This document shows positions 24,583 through 33,002 of a stretch of 64,000 bases of DNA, in pieces. Below the pieces are notes generated by a model that was given only the letters and a program-made list of their open reading frames with translations, ran no database searches and had not been told where the DNA came from. Position numbers and translations under genes: made by a program. Origin of the DNA: VGJW01 sp035286125 (GTDB taxonomy: Bacteria; Cyanobacteriota; Sericytochromatia; S15B-MN24; VGJW01); assembly GCA_035286125.1 (NCBI GenBank), contig JAYKIS010000003.1, positions 1 to 64,000 of the forward strand, in the 5' to 3' direction. How positions within the stretch are numbered: position 1 is the first letter of the stretch; each line of letters begins with the position of its first letter.

Positions 24583-25599
24583 ATGCGAATCTTCAATGAC
24601 GTCACCGAGTTGGCCGGCCGCACCCCACTGGTGCGCCTGAACCGCGTGACGGAAGGTTGTCACGCGACAGTGGTCGCCAAGCTCGAGAAGTACAACCCGA
24701 TGCACTCCGTGAAGTGCCGGATCGGCGTGGCCATGATCGATGGTGCCGAACGGTCCGGGCTGATACGACCGGGCCATACGACCATCGTCGAGCCGACAAG
24801 CGGCAACACGGGCCTTGCACTGGCCTACGTGGCCGCGGCAAGAGGCTACCGACTGATCGTGACGATGCCGGAGACGGTATCGATGGAGCGTCGGACCCTG
24901 CTACTGTCCTTGGGCGCCGAGGTTGTGCTGACGCCGGGACCGCTCGGCATGCCAGAAGCCATCCGGCGCGCCGAGGAAATCTGTCAGGAGGGACCCGATC
25001 GCTGGATGCCCATGCAGTTCGCGAATCCCGACAACCCGAAAGTCCATCGGGAGACCACCGCTGAGGAAATCTGGGCGGATACGGACGGCAAGGTGGATGT
25101 CCTGGTGGGTGGCATCGGGACGGGAGGGACGCTGTCCGGGCTGTGGCAGGCCCTGGCCGGCCGGAAGACCGACCTTGGCTTCATCGGTGTCGAGCCGGTC
25201 GAGAGCGCGATCCTGTCCGGGGGCAGCCACGCGCCCCATCGGATCCAGGGGATCGGTACCGGCTTCGTACCGGAAACACTCGACCCGTCCCTGGTTGCCG
25301 CCTGGCGGGCAGGGGAACGGGGAGAGGTCATGACAGTCTCGGCGGACGACGCGATGGTCATGGCGCGTCGACTTGCCCGCGAGGAAGGCCTGCACGTCGG
25401 CATCAGCTGCGGCGCTGCAGCGGCCTGCGCCATCCGTTACGCACAGCGACCCGAGACGGCAGGCAGGTTGGTCGTCGTGATCCTGCCCGACCTGGGTGAA
25501 CGCTACTTGTCCACCCTGCTTTTCGCTGAAGAGCGTGCCGCGGCCGAAGCTCTGGTCGCAAGTCCTTCCCTCGCCACGGCCCGTGCAGCCTTTCCCTGA
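24583..25599 (+). CDS. cysK: Cysteine synthase (O-acetylserine sulfhydrylase)
   Basis: A PLP enzyme of 338 residues. The Schiff-base Lys is K44 in NPMHSVKCR, the substrate loop is EPTSGNTGLALA, and the phosphate-binding GGIGTGGTLSG follows. It converts O-acetylserine and sulfide to cysteine. In almost all family members the Lys is followed by Asp (SVKDR); here it is Cys45, an uncommon change next to the cofactor. cysE begins at the last base of its stop codon, so the two-step cysteine pathway is a single operon. Confidence 0.93.
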   Translation: MRIFNDVTELAGRTPLVRLNRVTEGCHATVVAKLEKYNPMHSVKCRIGVAMIDGAERSGLIRPGHTTIVEPTSGNTGLALAYVAAARGYRLIVTMPETVSMERRTLLLSLGAEVVLTPGPLGMPEAIRRAEEICQEGPDRWMPMQFANPDNPKVHRETTAEEIWADTDGKVDVLVGGIGTGGTLSGLWQALAGRKTDLGFIGVEPVESAILSGGSHAPHRIQGIGTGFVPETLDPSLVAAWRAGERGEVMTVSADDAMVMARRLAREEGLHVGISCGAAAACAIRYAQRPETAGRLVVVILPDLGERYLSTLLFAEERAAAEALVASPSLATARAAFP

Positions 25600-26186
25600 T
25601 GAACGAGGATCTTTCATTCAATGAGGCCTGGCAGGACCTGAGCGAGGTGGTGGACCGGATCCTGCGCGAGGATCCCGCTGCCCGCACCCGGCTTGAAGTC
25701 TGGCTCTGCTACCCCGCGGTGCATGCCCTCGCCGGCCACCGTGTTGCGCACGCGCTCTGGGTCCGTGGCCATCGCCTGCTCGCCCGGCTGCTCTCCCAGT
25801 GGTTCCGCAACCTGACCTTGATCGAGATCCATCCGGGTGCCCGGATCGGTCGTCGCCTGTTCATCGATCACGGCGCGGCCGTCGTCATCGGCGAAACGGC
25901 CGAGATTGGTCACGACGTCCTGATCTACCACCAGGTGACGCTCGGGGGCGTCTCGAGCGAGCGTGCCAAGCGTCACCCCACCCTTTCGGACCGGGTCGTC
26001 GTCGGTGCCGGCGCGGCTATCCTGGGGGACATCCTCGTTGGTGAGGATGCCCGCATCGGTGCCGGCAGCGTCGTCCTTCGCGACGTTCCGGCCAAGGCCC
26101 GCGTCGTCGGTATCCCCGGACGCATCACGATGCCGGTGCGCCAACCCGAGGTCGCCGAGACCTTCGAGCTCGGGGCCGGAATCTGA
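25599..26186 (+). CDS. cysE: Serine O-acetyltransferase
   Basis: A 195-residue short-form CysE: an N-terminal helical part (ARTRLEVWLCYPAVHALAGHR) and a left-handed beta-helix with hexapeptide repeats (HPGARIGRRLFIDHGAAVV, then GETAEIGHDVLIYHQVTLGG). The catalytic His and Asp lie in FIDHG and the following turn. It makes O-acetylserine for CysK. The start overlaps the cysK stop by one base (TGATG). It lacks the long N-terminal dimerisation domain of E. coli CysE, as do many Firmicute and cyanobacterial enzymes. Confidence 0.93.
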   Translation: MNEDLSFNEAWQDLSEVVDRILREDPAARTRLEVWLCYPAVHALAGHRVAHALWVRGHRLLARLLSQWFRNLTLIEIHPGARIGRRLFIDHGAAVVIGETAEIGHDVLIYHQVTLGGVSSERAKRHPTLSDRVVVGAGAAILGDILVGEDARIGAGSVVLRDVPAKARVVGIPGRITMPVRQPEVAETFELGAGI

Positions 26187-26202
26187 CCCGTTCTCGGCTT
26201 TG

Positions 26203-26409
26203 CTAGCCGCGTCGGCTGAAGCCGGAGCTCCGGTTGACCTCGTCTCCCAGAGGCTTCGGCAGGGCCCGCAGGCTGAAGGGATCAGGCGACTGGGGACGCA
26301 CGGCAGGCTCCGCGGCGGGACGAGCGGGCATGGATTGGCCACGGCCTGCAATCTGCTGGCTGTAGCCCCCGACAAGAGGTGCCGTAACGCCGCGACTCGG
26401 AATACGCAT
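26203..26409 (-). CDS. Small protein of unknown function, polar and Pro/Arg-rich
   Basis: A 68-residue frame begins at ATG 26409 with an excellent AAGGAGG site 8 bases upstream, which is the main reason to believe it. The product (beginning MRIPSRGVTAPLVGGYSQQ) is Pro-, Arg- and Ser-rich and lacks hydrophobic segments, so it is probably disordered and cytoplasmic. It is divergent from the P-type ATPase gene. No family is recognised. Confidence 0.5.
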   Translation of the reverse strand: MRIPSRGVTAPLVGGYSQQIAGRGQSMPARPAAEPAVRPQSPDPFSLRALPKPLGDEVNRSSGFSRRG

Positions 26410-26508
26410 GGACCACTCCTCCTTGGCTGTAGGCTCCATCGGCAAGGTCGGACAGGCCAACGCTAGATTTCACAAGCGCACAATCGTCCGACGGCTGGTT
26501 CGCCGACC

Positions 26509-29112
26509 ATGGCTCGTGTGCAGCCATCCAGGTCCCCGTCCGTCCCAGGATTGACTTCGGACGAAGCAGGACGCCGCCTCTCGGTGGAAGGACCGAATGC
26601 CCTGCCCCCTCCCCCGGGCAGGCACATGCGGCACGCAGTGCGGACCTTGGCGGGCGAACCCATGTTGTTGCTGCTCATGGGGACGACTGGCCTCTACGCC
26701 CTGCTCGGGGCTCGCGAGGACGCCCTGTCGATGGTCGTGGGAGTCTGCTTCGTGATTGGCTTGACGCTGGCCCAACAATGGCGGACCCGGCGCGCACTCG
26801 AGGCCCTGAGGGCCCAGGCATCGCCGTGGGCTGTCGCCATCCGTGACGGCCAACCGCTTCGCCTGCCGGCCAGGGATCTGGTGGTCGGTGACTGGCTGAT
26901 CGTCACGGCAGGTGAGCGGCTGCCTGCCGATGCCATCCTGCGTGAGGGGGACGATGTCCAGACCGACGAGAGTCTGCTGACAGGGGAATCCCTGCCTGTG
27001 GCCAAAAGGTGCCTGGCAGGACCGCCGGGGGATGATGGTACGGCAGGGACCGAGGACGCGACACTCTGGGCAGGCTCGCTTGTCCGGACGGGGCGTGGCC
27101 TTGCCGAAGTCCGACGAACGGGCGTCCGAAGTGGCCTCGGACGCCTCGGTGCCAGCCTGTCCGGCATCACGGAGACCGGAGAGGTTCAGGATGCGGCAAC
27201 GCGCAGGATGGTGCACCAACTCTCCCTGATCGCGCTCGTGGCTTGTCTGCTGGCAACGGTCACGCACGCCCTGCACGAGGGTGGCTCTGCCTCGGCGTGG
27301 CGGGATGGAGCCCTTGCCGGCATGGCGCTCGCCATCTCCCTGATTCCCAAGGAACTTCCCGTCGTCCTCACGGTATTCCTCGCGATGAGTGCCTGGCGCC
27401 TCACCCATCGTCGGGTCCTGACACGGCACCTCGCCAGCCTGCAGACCCTCGGCGCAACCTCGGTACTGTGTGTCGACAAGACCGGAACGTTGACATCGAA
27501 TCGCATGACACTCGTCCACCCGGACCTCAGCGACGCGATCACGGCTACCGGTGGATCGGGTGGGACGTCCCGGCTGCATGCGCCACTCGAACTCGGATTA
27601 CTTGCCTGTCCGGCCATGGTGGACGACCCGATGGACCGCGCCCTGCACGAAGCGTGGATGGCCCAAGGCCAGGGAGTCTGGCAGGTACCCGAGGGCTGGC
27701 TGGCTGGCCCCAGCCTCAAGCCCGGACCCGGCTGGACGGGTTTCGGCCAATCCTGGCTGGACGCCAGCGGGAGGACGGTGTTTCAGGCCATCAAGGGTGC
27801 TCCCGAACAGGTCCTGGACCTGTGCCACCTCTCGGACGCCGAGCGCAAAGCGTTCCTTCGGGCAATCGCGGCCCTGGCAGGGCGCGGGATGCGGGTGCTG
27901 GGCGTCGCCTGGGCCAGCCCGTCCCGAACAGCCATGGCATCCGGGCCGCAGACCTACATGTGGGGAGGGACGCTCGCCTTCGCCGATCCGATTCGTCCCG
28001 GCGTCAAGGAGGCCGTCGCCCGATGTCGGGAGGCCGGCATCCGCGTGGTCATGCTGACCGGTGATCACGTGGCCACGGCGCGGGCCATCGCCGAGGAGGC
28101 GGGCCTCGACGCCTCGAGGCCCAGCATCGAAGGACCGGAACTGGATGCCCTCGATCCTGAAGACTGGCCTCGGGCAGTTGCCGACACCTCGGTCTTTGCC
28201 AGGGTCCGCCCCGAACACAAGCTGCGCCTTGTCACGCTCCTCAAGGCCCGTGGCGAACGCGTCACGATGACCGGTGACGGAGTGAACGATGCACCCGCTC
28301 TGCTGGCTGCCGATGTCGGCGTCGCCATGGGCAGGCGTGGGGCAGACGTGGCCCGGGAAACGGCCGACCTGATCCTGCTCGATGACGATTTTCCAGCTCT
28401 TGTCGAGGCCATCTCGGAGGGCAGGGAAGTCCGCCAAAAGCTTTCCCGGGCTGCGGCTTTCATCGTTTCAGCCCATATCCCGATTGCAGGTCTCGCCCTG
28501 CTGCCGGCCGTGGCGCCTTCGCTTCCCCTGATCCTGCAGCCCATCCATCTGGTGCTGCTCGAGCTGATCATCGATCCCTCATGCACCCTCGTCATCGAGG
28601 CCGATCGCCCCTCGACCGAAGTCATGCGTCGTCCTCCCCATCTCTCGGACAGACCGTTGCTGGAGGCCGGTACCCTCCATCTCGCGCTGGCCAGAGGGTT
28701 GATGGGCGCGTCCGGATGCCTTGCGGCCACACTGTTGACCTGGGGGGCTACGGCGAGCGCGGAGCAGGCACGGACGGCAGGGTTCTCATGTCTCGGCGCG
28801 ACACTTGTGATGATTCTGCTGGTCTCCCGGGAGACGGGCAAGCATCAGAAGAGGCCCAACGTCCCCCTCGTCGTGCTCATCGCCGCAATGGGCAGCGCGG
28901 CGCTGATCTTTGCCATGACCCCTGGGCTGCGCAAGGCGTTGCATCTCGGAAACCTGAACCCGGATCTGGGCCTGCCCGTTGGCCTTTGCATCACCATGAC
29001 CCTTGGCCTGCTCGGACTGAGCAGGGTGTTCGAAGCCCGCGAGCTTGCCCAAAATGCCGACCGGGGGAAGCACGGCGCTTCCCCCGGCCAACCAGGCAGG
29101 ATCAGGCGGTGA
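26509..29112 (+). CDS. P-type cation-translocating ATPase (P2-like)
   Basis: The 867-residue ATPase has an N-terminal cation-ATPase domain (GLTSDEAGRRL), the actuator loop LTGES, phosphorylation at D323 in CVDKTGTLTSN, KGAPEQVLDLC, and the hinge TGDGVNDAPALLAADVGVAMG. TM4 carries SLIPKELPVVLTVF. The central residue of the usual PE(E/G)LP motif is Lys here, which would change cation coordination. The C-terminal domain has about six helices as in Ca2+/Mg2+ or Na+-type pumps. The transported ion is uncertain. The ATG has no clear ribosome site. Its end overlaps the convergent oxidoreductase by 11 bases. Confidence 0.85.
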   Translation: MARVQPSRSPSVPGLTSDEAGRRLSVEGPNALPPPPGRHMRHAVRTLAGEPMLLLLMGTTGLYALLGAREDALSMVVGVCFVIGLTLAQQWRTRRALEALRAQASPWAVAIRDGQPLRLPARDLVVGDWLIVTAGERLPADAILREGDDVQTDESLLTGESLPVAKRCLAGPPGDDGTAGTEDATLWAGSLVRTGRGLAEVRRTGVRSGLGRLGASLSGITETGEVQDAATRRMVHQLSLIALVACLLATVTHALHEGGSASAWRDGALAGMALAISLIPKELPVVLTVFLAMSAWRLTHRRVLTRHLASLQTLGATSVLCVDKTGTLTSNRMTLVHPDLSDAITATGGSGGTSRLHAPLELGLLACPAMVDDPMDRALHEAWMAQGQGVWQVPEGWLAGPSLKPGPGWTGFGQSWLDASGRTVFQAIKGAPEQVLDLCHLSDAERKAFLRAIAALAGRGMRVLGVAWASPSRTAMASGPQTYMWGGTLAFADPIRPGVKEAVARCREAGIRVVMLTGDHVATARAIAEEAGLDASRPSIEGPELDALDPEDWPRAVADTSVFARVRPEHKLRLVTLLKARGERVTMTGDGVNDAPALLAADVGVAMGRRGADVARETADLILLDDDFPALVEAISEGREVRQKLSRAAAFIVSAHIPIAGLALLPAVAPSLPLILQPIHLVLLELIIDPSCTLVIEADRPSTEVMRRPPHLSDRPLLEAGTLHLALARGLMGASGCLAATLLTWGATASAEQARTAGFSCLGATLVMILLVSRETGKHQKRPNVPLVVLIAAMGSAALIFAMTPGLRKALHLGNLNPDLGLPVGLCITMTLGLLGLSRVFEARELAQNADRGKHGASPGQPGRIRR
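29051..29087 (-). terminator. Hairpin terminator for the quinone oxidoreductase, inside the ATPase 3' end
   Basis: CCGGGGGAAGC (29061-29071) pairs with GCTTCCCCCGG (29077-29087). On the minus strand it stands 14 bases after the oxidoreductase stop and is followed by TCGGCATTTT. It is encoded within the last 20 codons of the convergent P-type ATPase. Confidence 0.55.
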
Positions 29113-29704
29113 CGGCGCCGAAGTGCTTCGTCGCGGCAGCGCGCACGTCGTCCAGATAGCCCTTGCGGGTGGCATCGTCGACCGACGGCACGCTGCCGAA
29201 GTACAGGTGCTGAACGACTTCCATGCCGCAGAAGGCGTAGATGCCGGCGTCCTGAGTCTGCGTCATCGAGCCGTGCATGCCGATCGATGCGTAATAGTCC
29301 GATGGATTGCCGTGATTGCTGACCAACAGGACCTTCTTGCCACTCAAGAGACCTTCGACACCATTGGGACCGTAGCGATACGCAAAGCCGGGGAGAAGAA
29401 CCCGGTCAATGTAGCCCTTGAGGACAGCCGGCAGGCCCGCCCACCACACGGGCGCAACGACGGTCACGGCGTCGGCCCATGTGAGATGGGCCTGCTCCGC
29501 CGCGATGTCCTCCGGCAGGCTGCCGGCCTTCATGGCAGCGAAGTCGCTGCCCTTGAGGACAGGCTCGAAATCCATGGCGTAGAGGTCACGAACGACCACC
29601 TCGGAGCCCTGCGCCTTGTAGGTTTCGACCAGGACATCCTTCATGGCATTCGAGAGACTGGCGGGGTTGGGATGTGCGTAGATGACGAGGTGCTTCACGT
29701 CCAT
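29102..29704 (-). CDS. NAD(P)H dehydrogenase (quinone), flavodoxin-like fold
   Basis: The 200-residue FMN-type protein begins MDVKHLVIYAHPNPASLSNAM and contains the typical WADAVTVVAPVWWAGLPAVLKGYIDRV segment cut into the strand and phosphate loop, plus LPGFAYRYG and LLVSNHGNP. This is the NQO/MdaB/KefF-type family that reduces quinones with two electrons to limit redox cycling. The ATG at 29704 has GGAGC directly upstream and a TTGACC box further up. The gene is monocistronic and convergent with the P-type ATPase. Confidence 0.88.
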   Translation of the reverse strand: MDVKHLVIYAHPNPASLSNAMKDVLVETYKAQGSEVVVRDLYAMDFEPVLKGSDFAAMKAGSLPEDIAAEQAHLTWADAVTVVAPVWWAGLPAVLKGYIDRVLLPGFAYRYGPNGVEGLLSGKKVLLVSNHGNPSDYYASIGMHGSMTQTQDAGIYAFCGMEVVQHLYFGSVPSVDDATRKGYLDDVRAAATKHFGAVTA

Positions 29705-29791
29705 GCTCCGTTCGGTGTTAGCAAGCTGACAGCAGGTCAAGGTACGGCATCCCGGCCTCGCTTGTCCACTCGCAACCCGACGCTGGCACCC

Positions 29792-30646
29792 TCAGGAGAG
29801 CCGGTACAGGCGCTCCGTGTTTCTCGCCGCCGCCAGGCCCAGCTCCCGCATGGGCATGCCACGGACCTCCGCCAGGACCTCCAGCACCCGCACGACCCAC
29901 GCCGGTTCATTTCGCTTCCCGCGGTAGGGCGGCGGCGCCAGGAAGGGCGCGTCCGTCTCGACGAGGATGCGGTCCAGGGGGACCCACGCCGCAACTTCGC
30001 GCAGATCGGCAGCCTTGGGGAAGGTCGCGATGCCGCTGAACGAGATATGAAGGCCTCGAGCAACAGCAGCCTGGGCCATGGCGAGCGTGCCCGTAAAGCA
30101 GTGAAGCACGCCGCCACGGGGGGGGACGCCTGCTTCATCGAGAATCCTGAGTGTATCCTCCTCGGCCAGGCGGGTGTGGATGACGACTGGCTTGTCCAGC
30201 CGAGCGGCCAGTCGCAACTGCGCGGCGAAGGCCGCTTGCTGGAGATCGCGAGGACTATGGTCATAGTGGTAGTCAAGGCCGCATTCGCCCACGGCCACAG
30301 CCTTGGGGTGGGCAAGCGCGCGCACCAGGAGGGCCTCGACATCCGGGCCCCAATCCCGCGCCTCATGAGGATGCAGGCCGAAGGCCGACCATAGAACCGG
30401 AACACGGTCGAGCAGGTGCAGCAGGCCCGGCACCTCTTCCGGCCGGCAGCTTGCGGCAATCATCCGACCGACGCCCGCGGCCCGGGCCCGTGCGACAAGG
30501 TCGTCAATCTCGGATGCACGGGCGGCGCCATCAGGCGCGGTACCGCCCACCTCCCCCCTGCCCCAATCCGGCAACATGTCGAGATGGCAATGACTATCGA
30601 TCCAGGGCGCTTCGCCGTCCGCCAGGACGGCATCCTCGCTGCTCAA
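29792..30646 (-). CDS. tatD: TatD family metal-dependent hydrolase
   Basis: A 284-residue TIM-barrel with metal ligands in DSHCHLDM, GLHPHEARD, VGECGLDYHYDHS (catalytic Glu), VIHTRLAEEDTL, LHCFTG and ETDAPFLAPPP. TatD/YcfH proteins are Mg2+-dependent nucleases or hydrolases that act on DNA 3' ends or small esters. The start is TTG at 30646, overlapping the metG stop by 4 bases (TTGA), the common bacterial metG-tatD pair. There is no ATG before the first ligand. Confidence 0.92.
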   Translation of the reverse strand: MSSEDAVLADGEAPWIDSHCHLDMLPDWGRGEVGGTAPDGAARASEIDDLVARARAAGVGRMIAASCRPEEVPGLLHLLDRVPVLWSAFGLHPHEARDWGPDVEALLVRALAHPKAVAVGECGLDYHYDHSPRDLQQAAFAAQLRLAARLDKPVVIHTRLAEEDTLRILDEAGVPPRGGVLHCFTGTLAMAQAAVARGLHISFSGIATFPKAADLREVAAWVPLDRILVETDAPFLAPPPYRGKRNEPAWVVRVLEVLAEVRGMPMRELGLAAARNTERLYRLS

Positions 30647-32196
30647 GCCTTGGCTCCCTTTGCGGCCGCCACCCCGATGCGCGGGTAGACGGGCCCCGTG
30701 CGGACCAAGGCAAAAGTCCGACCGGGCGTACCGTCAAACACTGTATCTTCCCATCGAGCCGAGGCCAGATCCTGACCCGGCCCAAGCTGCTCCCACAGTT
30801 TAAGGGCCAGCCCGGGGATGGCCGGCGAGGCCATGATGGCCGCGACACGCAAGCTCTCGAAGACGCCCCAGAGCACTTGTTGCAGGAGTGCCAGGTCGCC
30901 GGCCTTGGCCAACGCCCAAGGGGCCATCCTGTCGATGAAAAGGTTGGTCTCGTCGAGCAAGCCCCAGACCGCGCCAAGCGCTTCATGCAGGGCAAATCGC
31001 TCCATCGCCTCACGATGGGCGTCACGCGCTGATGCGGCAGCCCCCGCCAGCGCCGTGACCTCGGCAGCCAGTTCCTCTGGCCGTGCGACACGCATCTCGA
31101 AATGACGCTCGGCGAACGTCAGCATCCTGTGCAAGGCGTTGCCGAAATTGTTGGCAAGGTCCGCATTGACGCGATTCTCGAAGGCCTCCTGAGTGAACTC
31201 CCCATCCTTGCCGAAGACGATCTCGCGGAGCAGGTAGTAACGCAGGGCATCAGGACCGTATTCCCGAGCCATGGTGACCGGATCAACGACGACACCTGTC
31301 GACTTGGACATCTTTTCCTGGCCGACCAACACCCAGCCGTGGGCGTAGACCTTGCGGGGCAAGGGCAGGTCGAGGGCCAGCAGCAGGGCGGGCCAGATGA
31401 TGGCGTGGAACTTGGTGATGTCCTTGCCGACAAGGTGCAGGTCCGCAGGCCACCAGCGCTTGAACAAGTTCTCGTCGCGCATGTAGCCGATGCCTGACAG
31501 GTAGTTGGAGAGCGCGTCAATCCAGACATAGACGACATGGTCGGGGTCTTCCGCGACAGGCACGCCCCACTTCAGGCTCTGCCGCGAGACGGAGACATCG
31601 GGAAACCCCTCGAGCAGGTTCAGCGTCTCGCGACAGCGCCAATCGGGCTCCAGCGGCCGCGCGTCACTCTCCAACCAGGCCCGGACGCGATCCTTGTAGC
31701 GGGACACGAGGAAGACATAATTCTCCTCGCTCTGCCAATCCGTGGGCGCGCCGTGTACCGGACATTGGCGATCCTCAGCCATGTCCCGTTCCAGCTTGAA
31801 CTCCTCGCAGGAGCGGCAATACCAACCCTCGTAGCGGGCCTTGGCAATGTCCCCCTGTTGCAGCAAGCGCGAGAAGATGCGCTGGACCATGGCCTCGTGA
31901 TCCGCATCCGTGGTGCGGATGAACCGATCCGGAGCGATACCGAGCAGTTCCCAGGCTTCCTTGAATTGGGCGGCCTTCTCGTCGCACCACGCGGCCGGGG
32001 AGACCCCAGCCTCGCGGGCGACCTTCTCGATCTTGGCCCCGTGCTCATCCGTGCCCGTCAGGTAGAACACGTCCTCAGGACCCAGCAGCAAACGCTGGTG
32101 GCGAGCAATCATGTCGGCGGCAATCTTCTCGTAGGCATGGCCGAGATGAGGCCGTCCGTTGACGTAGTCGATGGCGGTGGTGACGTAGTAGGACAC
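30643..32196 (-). CDS. metG: Methionyl-tRNA synthetase
   Basis: A class I synthetase with the HIGH motif (PHLGHAYEK) and KMSKST, and a zinc knuckle WYCRSCEEFKL followed by a Cys in DRQCPVHG. It has the anticodon-binding helical domain but, at about 517 residues, no C-terminal EMAP/dimerisation domain. The start is taken at GTG 32196 because GGAG lies 6 bases upstream and the protein then begins MSYYVTTAIDYVNGRPHLGH, as in homologues. The TTG at 32208 is an alternative. It forms an operon with tatD. Confidence 0.95.
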   Translation of the reverse strand: MSYYVTTAIDYVNGRPHLGHAYEKIAADMIARHQRLLLGPEDVFYLTGTDEHGAKIEKVAREAGVSPAAWCDEKAAQFKEAWELLGIAPDRFIRTTDADHEAMVQRIFSRLLQQGDIAKARYEGWYCRSCEEFKLERDMAEDRQCPVHGAPTDWQSEENYVFLVSRYKDRVRAWLESDARPLEPDWRCRETLNLLEGFPDVSVSRQSLKWGVPVAEDPDHVVYVWIDALSNYLSGIGYMRDENLFKRWWPADLHLVGKDITKFHAIIWPALLLALDLPLPRKVYAHGWVLVGQEKMSKSTGVVVDPVTMAREYGPDALRYYLLREIVFGKDGEFTQEAFENRVNADLANNFGNALHRMLTFAERHFEMRVARPEELAAEVTALAGAAASARDAHREAMERFALHEALGAVWGLLDETNLFIDRMAPWALAKAGDLALLQQVLWGVFESLRVAAIMASPAIPGLALKLWEQLGPGQDLASARWEDTVFDGTPGRTFALVRTGPVYPRIGVAAAKGAKA

Positions 32197-32237
32197 GGTG
32201 TACTCCAAAGGGCCTTACCAAGGGCCATGACCCATGC

Positions 32238-32243
32238 TATCCT
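32238..32243 (+). promoter_or_regulatory. Extended -10 (TGC-TATCCT) of tRNA-Phe
   Basis: TATCCT with upstream TGC ends 10 bases before the tRNA 5' end, matching the elements before tRNA-Ser and tRNA-Pro. Confidence 0.55.
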
Positions 32244-32253
32244 GTGACCCTGC

Positions 32254-32326
32254 GGCGCGGTAGCTCAGTTGGTAGAGCACTAGACTGAAAATCTGGGTGT
32301 CGGCGGTTCGATTCCGCCCTGCGCCA
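32254..32326 (+). tRNA. tRNA-Phe (anticodon GAA)
   Basis: The 73-base cloverleaf has acceptor GGCGCGG/CTGCGCC, anticodon stem CTAGA/TCTGG around CTGAAAA, and a T-arm with GTTCGATTC. Discriminator A; CCA is not encoded. It is followed by a clear terminator. Confidence 0.95.
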
Positions 32327-32330
32327 CTTC

Positions 32331-32365
32331 AAGGCCCCGTCTTCCTCCGGAAGGCGGGGCCTTTT
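32331..32365 (+). terminator. Rho-independent terminator after tRNA-Phe
   Basis: AAGGCCCCGTCTTCC pairs with GGAAGGCGGGGCCTT across a three-base loop (one mismatch-like G-T pair), followed by TTTT. It ends the tRNA transcript before the EF-hand gene. Confidence 0.9.
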
Positions 32366-32480
32366 GCCTGTTCTTGTCCATAGATGATCTTTTGATCACG
32401 CGGGATGAAATGTTGCGCATGGACCGCAAGTTCTCTTGACAAGACCTTCGGTCGGGGGACCGTCTTCCAAGGAGAACAAG

Positions 32481-32885
32481 ATGATTGCCGAGATGATGTT
32501 GGCCCAAAGGCTCATGCGCGGTGGACACGGGGAACTCGATGTCGAGGAGGACAAGGGCTTCGGGGAGGCCGGCCTGATGGCGGCCATGCTCGGTCTCGAA
32601 CGGCAACAGTCGATGCAGCGGGCTCTGGACGGCATCGGCCAGCTCCTGAAGGAACAGACCGACCTCCTCAGGGGCATGAGGGACCGCAACCAGATGGGGC
32701 CGGGGGGCGGACTATCGTCCGAGATGGCTCTCGAAGCCTTCAAGACGCTTGACCAGGACAAGGACGGCAACGTGACGCGCACGGAACTCGATCGCCACCT
32801 TGGCCTGGCTGGGCAGGCACCCGGACTGCCCCAGACGCCGGGTTCAGGCAGCCTGCCTGCGGGAGGCCTTGCCCCGGTCCGATGA
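32481..32885 (+). CDS. Small EF-hand protein
   Basis: An AAGGAG site precedes the ATG at 32481. The 134-residue protein has an N-terminal amphipathic helical region (MIAEMMLAQRLMRGGHG and a coiled stretch around LERQQSMQRALDGIGQLLKE), then one canonical EF-hand loop at residues 91-102 (DQDKDGNVTRTE: D1, D3, D5, N7 and E12 intact), and a Gly/Pro-rich tail. It has no signal peptide. A single EF-hand usually binds Ca2+ as a dimer. The role is unknown. A perfect TTGACA stands about 45 bases before the start, without a matching -10. Confidence 0.7.
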   Translation: MIAEMMLAQRLMRGGHGELDVEEDKGFGEAGLMAAMLGLERQQSMQRALDGIGQLLKEQTDLLRGMRDRNQMGPGGGLSSEMALEAFKTLDQDKDGNVTRTELDRHLGLAGQAPGLPQTPGSGSLPAGGLAPVR

Positions 32886-33002
32886 CGCCAGGGCGCCAGG
32901 ACGTCGCTTGCGCCGCGGTCCCGGTCCGGATGCCGGCCAGTCCCCATCCGGACCGGGGTGCGCAGACCCTGTCGCCTCCGGAACCGACAAGCCGAGACAG
33001 CT

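Noticed and set aside
32197..32253. T-box or SAM riboswitch before metG
   Set aside because: Only about 57 bases separate metG from tRNA-Phe, too short for these elements, and no matching stems are seen.
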